Source of the DNA: Rhizobacter sp. Root1221
GTDB lineage: Bacteria > Pseudomonadota > Gammaproteobacteria > Burkholderiales > Burkholderiaceae_C
Assembly: GCF_001425785.1 (NCBI RefSeq)
Contig: NZ_LMDI01000045.1
Coordinates: forward strand, 1,206 to 65,205
Length of the DNA: 64,000 nucleotides
Reading direction: 5' to 3'
The notes beneath the pieces were generated by a model. That model had not been told where the DNA came from. It saw only the letters and a list, made by a program, of their open reading frames with translations, and searched no databases. This document shows positions 62,100 through 64,000 of this stretch, in pieces. Positions within the stretch are counted from its first letter, which is position 1, and the number at the start of each line of letters is the position of its first letter. Made by a program: the position numbers and the translations under genes.

Positions 62100-62411
62100 A
62101 TGCAAACCATCGCCAGCCGGCCCCCGGCACTCTCCAAGCCACGCCAGACCCCTCGGCGCCGCCTCCCCCCCATCGTCGGCTCGCGCATCGCGGGCCATCA
62201 ATCGGGCACTGGAGTGGAGTCCGACCAGATCTACTTCGGCCCCACCTCCGCTCTCGGCGAGTTGGGGTCCGCGTTCTGGTATCGCATGCGCGAGGCCACC
62301 TCCTGGAGCCGCGCCGATGCGTGGCGCATTCGCCAGGAAATCTGCGGCACCAGCATCTATCTCGACGCCGTCATCGATGACTTCGGCAGCCTGGTGGTGG
62401 TGTCGCAATGA
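62100..62411 (+). CDS. hypothetical early phage protein, 103 aa
   Basis: First gene of the operator-controlled rightward operon; GGGAGC lies 8 bp upstream of the ATG. A basic Pro/Arg-rich start (QTIASRPPALSKPRQTPRRR) is followed by a compact domain with GVESDQIYFGPTSALGELGS and FWYRMREATSWSRADAWRIR. Function unknown. Confidence 0.6.
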   Translation: MQTIASRPPALSKPRQTPRRRLPPIVGSRIAGHQSGTGVESDQIYFGPTSALGELGSAFWYRMREATSWSRADAWRIRQEICGTSIYLDAVIDDFGSLVVVSQ

Positions 62412-62695
62412 ACATCGACATCCGGCTCACCGATCCACGACTTCCCGGTCGCATTGACATCGTCGTCACCGTCCATCGGGCCCCTGACAGCGCGTCGTCG
62501 CCCCTCCCCGGCCGACTCGCGGTCTCCATCACCACCGACAACGGTTCGCTGTGCGCATACCCGACGGCGAGCGAGGCGCGCGCGTTGGCAGCTGCGCTGA
62601 ACTGCGCGGCCACTGAACTCGACGCCGTGACGGCCGACGATGAGGCCGCGTTCCAGCGCGCCGGCGAAGGCTATACAGCGCGGAGCCGCACATGA
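62408..62695 (+). CDS. hypothetical early phage protein, 95 aa
   Basis: ATGA overlap with the previous gene. Beta-rich first half (MNIDIRLTDPRLPGRIDIVV, GRLAVSITTDNGSLCAYPT) and helical second half (ASEARALAAALNCAATELDA). Soluble, no family recognised. Coupled starts and stops throughout this operon support that each small frame is real. Confidence 0.6.
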   Translation: MNIDIRLTDPRLPGRIDIVVTVHRAPDSASSPLPGRLAVSITTDNGSLCAYPTASEARALAAALNCAATELDAVTADDEAAFQRAGEGYTARSRT

Positions 62696-62856
62696 AGCCC
62701 GCCCGCCTCTTCTTGGCCAAGTACACCCTGCGCAACGGCGCCCGCGGCACGTTGCACGTGATCGCGACGTGTAGCTGCGATGCGGTGGTGGTAGCCATCG
62801 ACACCTTCGGCGGAAATCTGCGCACCTGCAGCGTTTGCGCCCACCCCTCCCCCTGA
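62692..62856 (+). CDS. small Cys-containing early phage protein, 54 aa
   Basis: Starts in an ATGA overlap with the preceding stop and ends at TGA 62854-62856. Sequence features: MKPARLFLAKYTLRNGARGT, then two Cys pairs, TCSCD (Cys27, Cys29) and TCSVC (Cys46, Cys49), which could hold a zinc ion. No family recognised. It would be missed by a 60-residue length cut-off. Confidence 0.6.
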   Translation: MKPARLFLAKYTLRNGARGTLHVIATCSCDAVVVAIDTFGGNLRTCSVCAHPSP

Positions 62857-62909
62857 CCCGCCCTCTTCGCCCCGCGGGCGTGCAGACGCCTGCACAACCA
62901 GGAGCCCAT

Positions 62910-63248
62910 ATGGCCGACTTCGCCGCCACCGAGTTTCACGCCGACCCCGACCTGGCAGAGCGCCCGCCAGCGCTGGCCCACGTCAGGCCCGTTCGCAATC
63001 CGATCGCGTTCCCGGCCGAAGACGCGGCCCGGCGGCGGGCCGAGGCCGCGCGCCTGGCCGAAGAGGTGGCGATCAAGCGACACGAGCGGCTGCAGGCGCT
63101 CTTCGACAACGCCAAGCGGCAGGCACACGCCGCCGGCCGCGCGCAAGGCCGCGAAGAGCGGCAGTTGACGGTCTGGCTCTGGGGCGCCAGCACGGGCCTC
63201 CTGCTGGCCGCCACGCCCATCCTCTACGTCTTCACCAAGGCTGCTTGA
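62910..63248 (+). CDS. hypothetical early phage protein with C-terminal membrane helix
   Basis: The ATG at 62910 with GGAG 6 bp upstream gives 112 residues (MADFAATEFHADPDLAERPP). A long charged coiled coil (AARRRAEAARLAEEVAIKRH, about 45-90) leads to one membrane helix at the end (WLWGASTGLLLAATPILYVF), a tail-anchored layout. The dispersed palindrome copy 62881-62894 lies 15 bp before the start. Confidence 0.6.
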   Translation: MADFAATEFHADPDLAERPPALAHVRPVRNPIAFPAEDAARRRAEAARLAEEVAIKRHERLQALFDNAKRQAHAAGRAQGREERQLTVWLWGASTGLLLAATPILYVFTKAA

Positions 63249-63249
63249 C

Positions 63250-63657
63250 GTGGGCGCCGTGCAAGCCAGCCCGCGCGTCGCGCCGGCTCCTTTGCAAGCC
63301 GAGTCAGCCTCGGTCGAATTCGGCCCGCTCAAGTGCTCCGTGGCGGGCTTCCTGCTCAAGCACTCGGAGGTGCGCATCAGCACCGACGGCGGCGGACACC
63401 TGATCGTCCAGGTGCTGCAACCTGGCGACGCGTTGCCCTTCGTGGCCGTGCAGCACGTGAAGGCAGACGAGCTGGAGAGCCTCAAGGAGCGCGCCGCACT
63501 TCTCCGCAAGCACTCTGCCGTCCTCATCCTCGGCAGCGGCATCGGCCTGTCCACCCACGACGGCAACGCCGTCCTCAAGCTGCGGCACGTGCGCGGCATT
63601 CAGCCGGTGAACTCCGGCGACTACTTCACCACCCTCGACTGGAAGGACCCCTCGTGA
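63250..63657 (+). CDS. hypothetical early phage protein, 135 aa
   Basis: GTG start 1 bp after the preceding stop. Beta-rich protein (HSEVRISTDGGGHLIVQVLQ, LPFVAVQHVKADELESLKER, SAVLILGSGIGLST). Soluble, unknown; perhaps a nucleic-acid related early function as in other recombination operons, but nothing diagnostic is visible. Confidence 0.55.
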   Translation: MGAVQASPRVAPAPLQAESASVEFGPLKCSVAGFLLKHSEVRISTDGGGHLIVQVLQPGDALPFVAVQHVKADELESLKERAALLRKHSAVLILGSGIGLSTHDGNAVLKLRHVRGIQPVNSGDYFTTLDWKDPS

Positions 63658-63995
63658 CCCTGAACCGCCCCGATCACCACGAGTTCACCGTGGGCGCCCA
63701 ACGCAGCGAGATCATGCTGCGTGATGGCTCTGCGGTGACCTTGCTCCCCGTGTTCCAACATGGCGAGCCCTGCCCGTACCACCGAGCGGTCAAGCTGAAC
63801 GGTGCCGTGCGTGTGATCGACATCCGCCACCTGGTGCGCCAGCTCGGCGACGACATCGCCGCGGCCCCGTCGCGCGATGTGCCCGGCCTGGTGTTTTTCA
63901 CCCTGCGTGCCGCATTCCCGTCCGCCGTGTGCCTGCTCGACCGGGTCAACACGCTGGGCGCACTGGTGCACCTCGAACCCGGGGTGCCGGCATGA
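63654..63995 (+). CDS. hypothetical early phage protein, 113 aa
   Basis: GTG start in a GTGA overlap with the previous gene. Contains FTVGAQRSEIMLRDGSAVTL, HGEPCPYHRAVKLNGAVRVI and DIRHLVRQLGDDIAAAPSRD; mixed alpha/beta, soluble. No family recognised. Ends in an ATGA overlap with the next gene, which leaves the window. Confidence 0.55.
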   Translation: MTLNRPDHHEFTVGAQRSEIMLRDGSAVTLLPVFQHGEPCPYHRAVKLNGAVRVIDIRHLVRQLGDDIAAAPSRDVPGLVFFTLRAAFPSAVCLLDRVNTLGALVHLEPGVPA

Positions 63996-64000
63996 CCTGG
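63992..64000 (+). CDS. start of a further early gene, cut by the window edge
   Basis: An ATG at 63992 overlaps the preceding stop (ATGA) and opens MTW before the window ends. By pattern it is the next gene of the early rightward operon. Confidence 0.5.

Overview
The window is GC-rich DNA from a betaproteobacterium, most likely of the order Burkholderiales. This is inferred from gene content and order (lysC-tilS-accA-DNA glycosylase-cysS, then a TPR/L,D-transpeptidase/ppiA/ppiB/lpxH/mtfA run, then clpA-clpS beside a cold-shock gene) and not from a marker gene. About 29 kb of chromosome is followed by about 35 kb of a lambda/HK97-like siphovirus prophage that runs off the right edge.

Chromosomal part (1-29,100). 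A small accessory block (DUF2806-type gene plus a tiny frame) sits on the 3' side of a tRNA-Ser(GCU). Next come leftward housekeeping genes (lysC, tilS, accA, an AlkA-type glycosylase, cysS). A tightly overlapping rightward cluster for envelope and protein folding follows (TPR protein, L,D-transpeptidase, two cyclophilins, lpxH, mtfA). It converges on clpS-clpA. After the cold-shock gene come a membrane GGDEF/EAL-like protein with a degenerate EAL half and an OmpR-type response regulator. The regulator's partner kinase seems to have been destroyed by insertion of a gene pair (periplasmic solute-binding protein and large hybrid histidine kinase). An iron(III)-type ABC transporter closes the chromosomal part (binding protein and permease convergent, ATPase divergent).

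Prophage part (about 29,200-64,000, continuing to the right). Late genes are on the minus strand, so in transcription order they read from right to left: Cro-like and CII-like regulators, small early proteins, a VapE-type primase/helicase, a Q/ArpU-like late regulator, a hairpin in the position of a Q-dependent terminator, HNH endonuclease, terminase small and large subunits, portal, ClpP-type protease, HK97 capsid, head-tail joining genes, tail tube, gpG/gpGT frameshift chaperones, tape measure, minor tail proteins, tip protein J, tail fibre, two holin-like proteins, M15 endolysin and nested Rz/Rz1 spanins. The CI-like repressor and a rightward operon of small early genes face the other way. 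Two operator clusters with the same dyad (TTCTAC...GTAGAA) overlap the -10 boxes of both lytic promoters. No integrase lies inside the window; it should lie beyond 64,000.

At the left prophage end, beyond the lysis genes, is an AT-richer gene for an AAA_13-type ABC ATPase whose C-terminus carries an R-x6-H motif like the HEPN RNase of PrrC/RloC anticodon nucleases. This looks like a phage-carried defence gene and is the strongest candidate for an unusual system here. A second unexplained feature is a 14-bp palindrome (core TGCAGACGTCTGCA) recurring about nine times across the prophage, in four cases just upstream of start codons.
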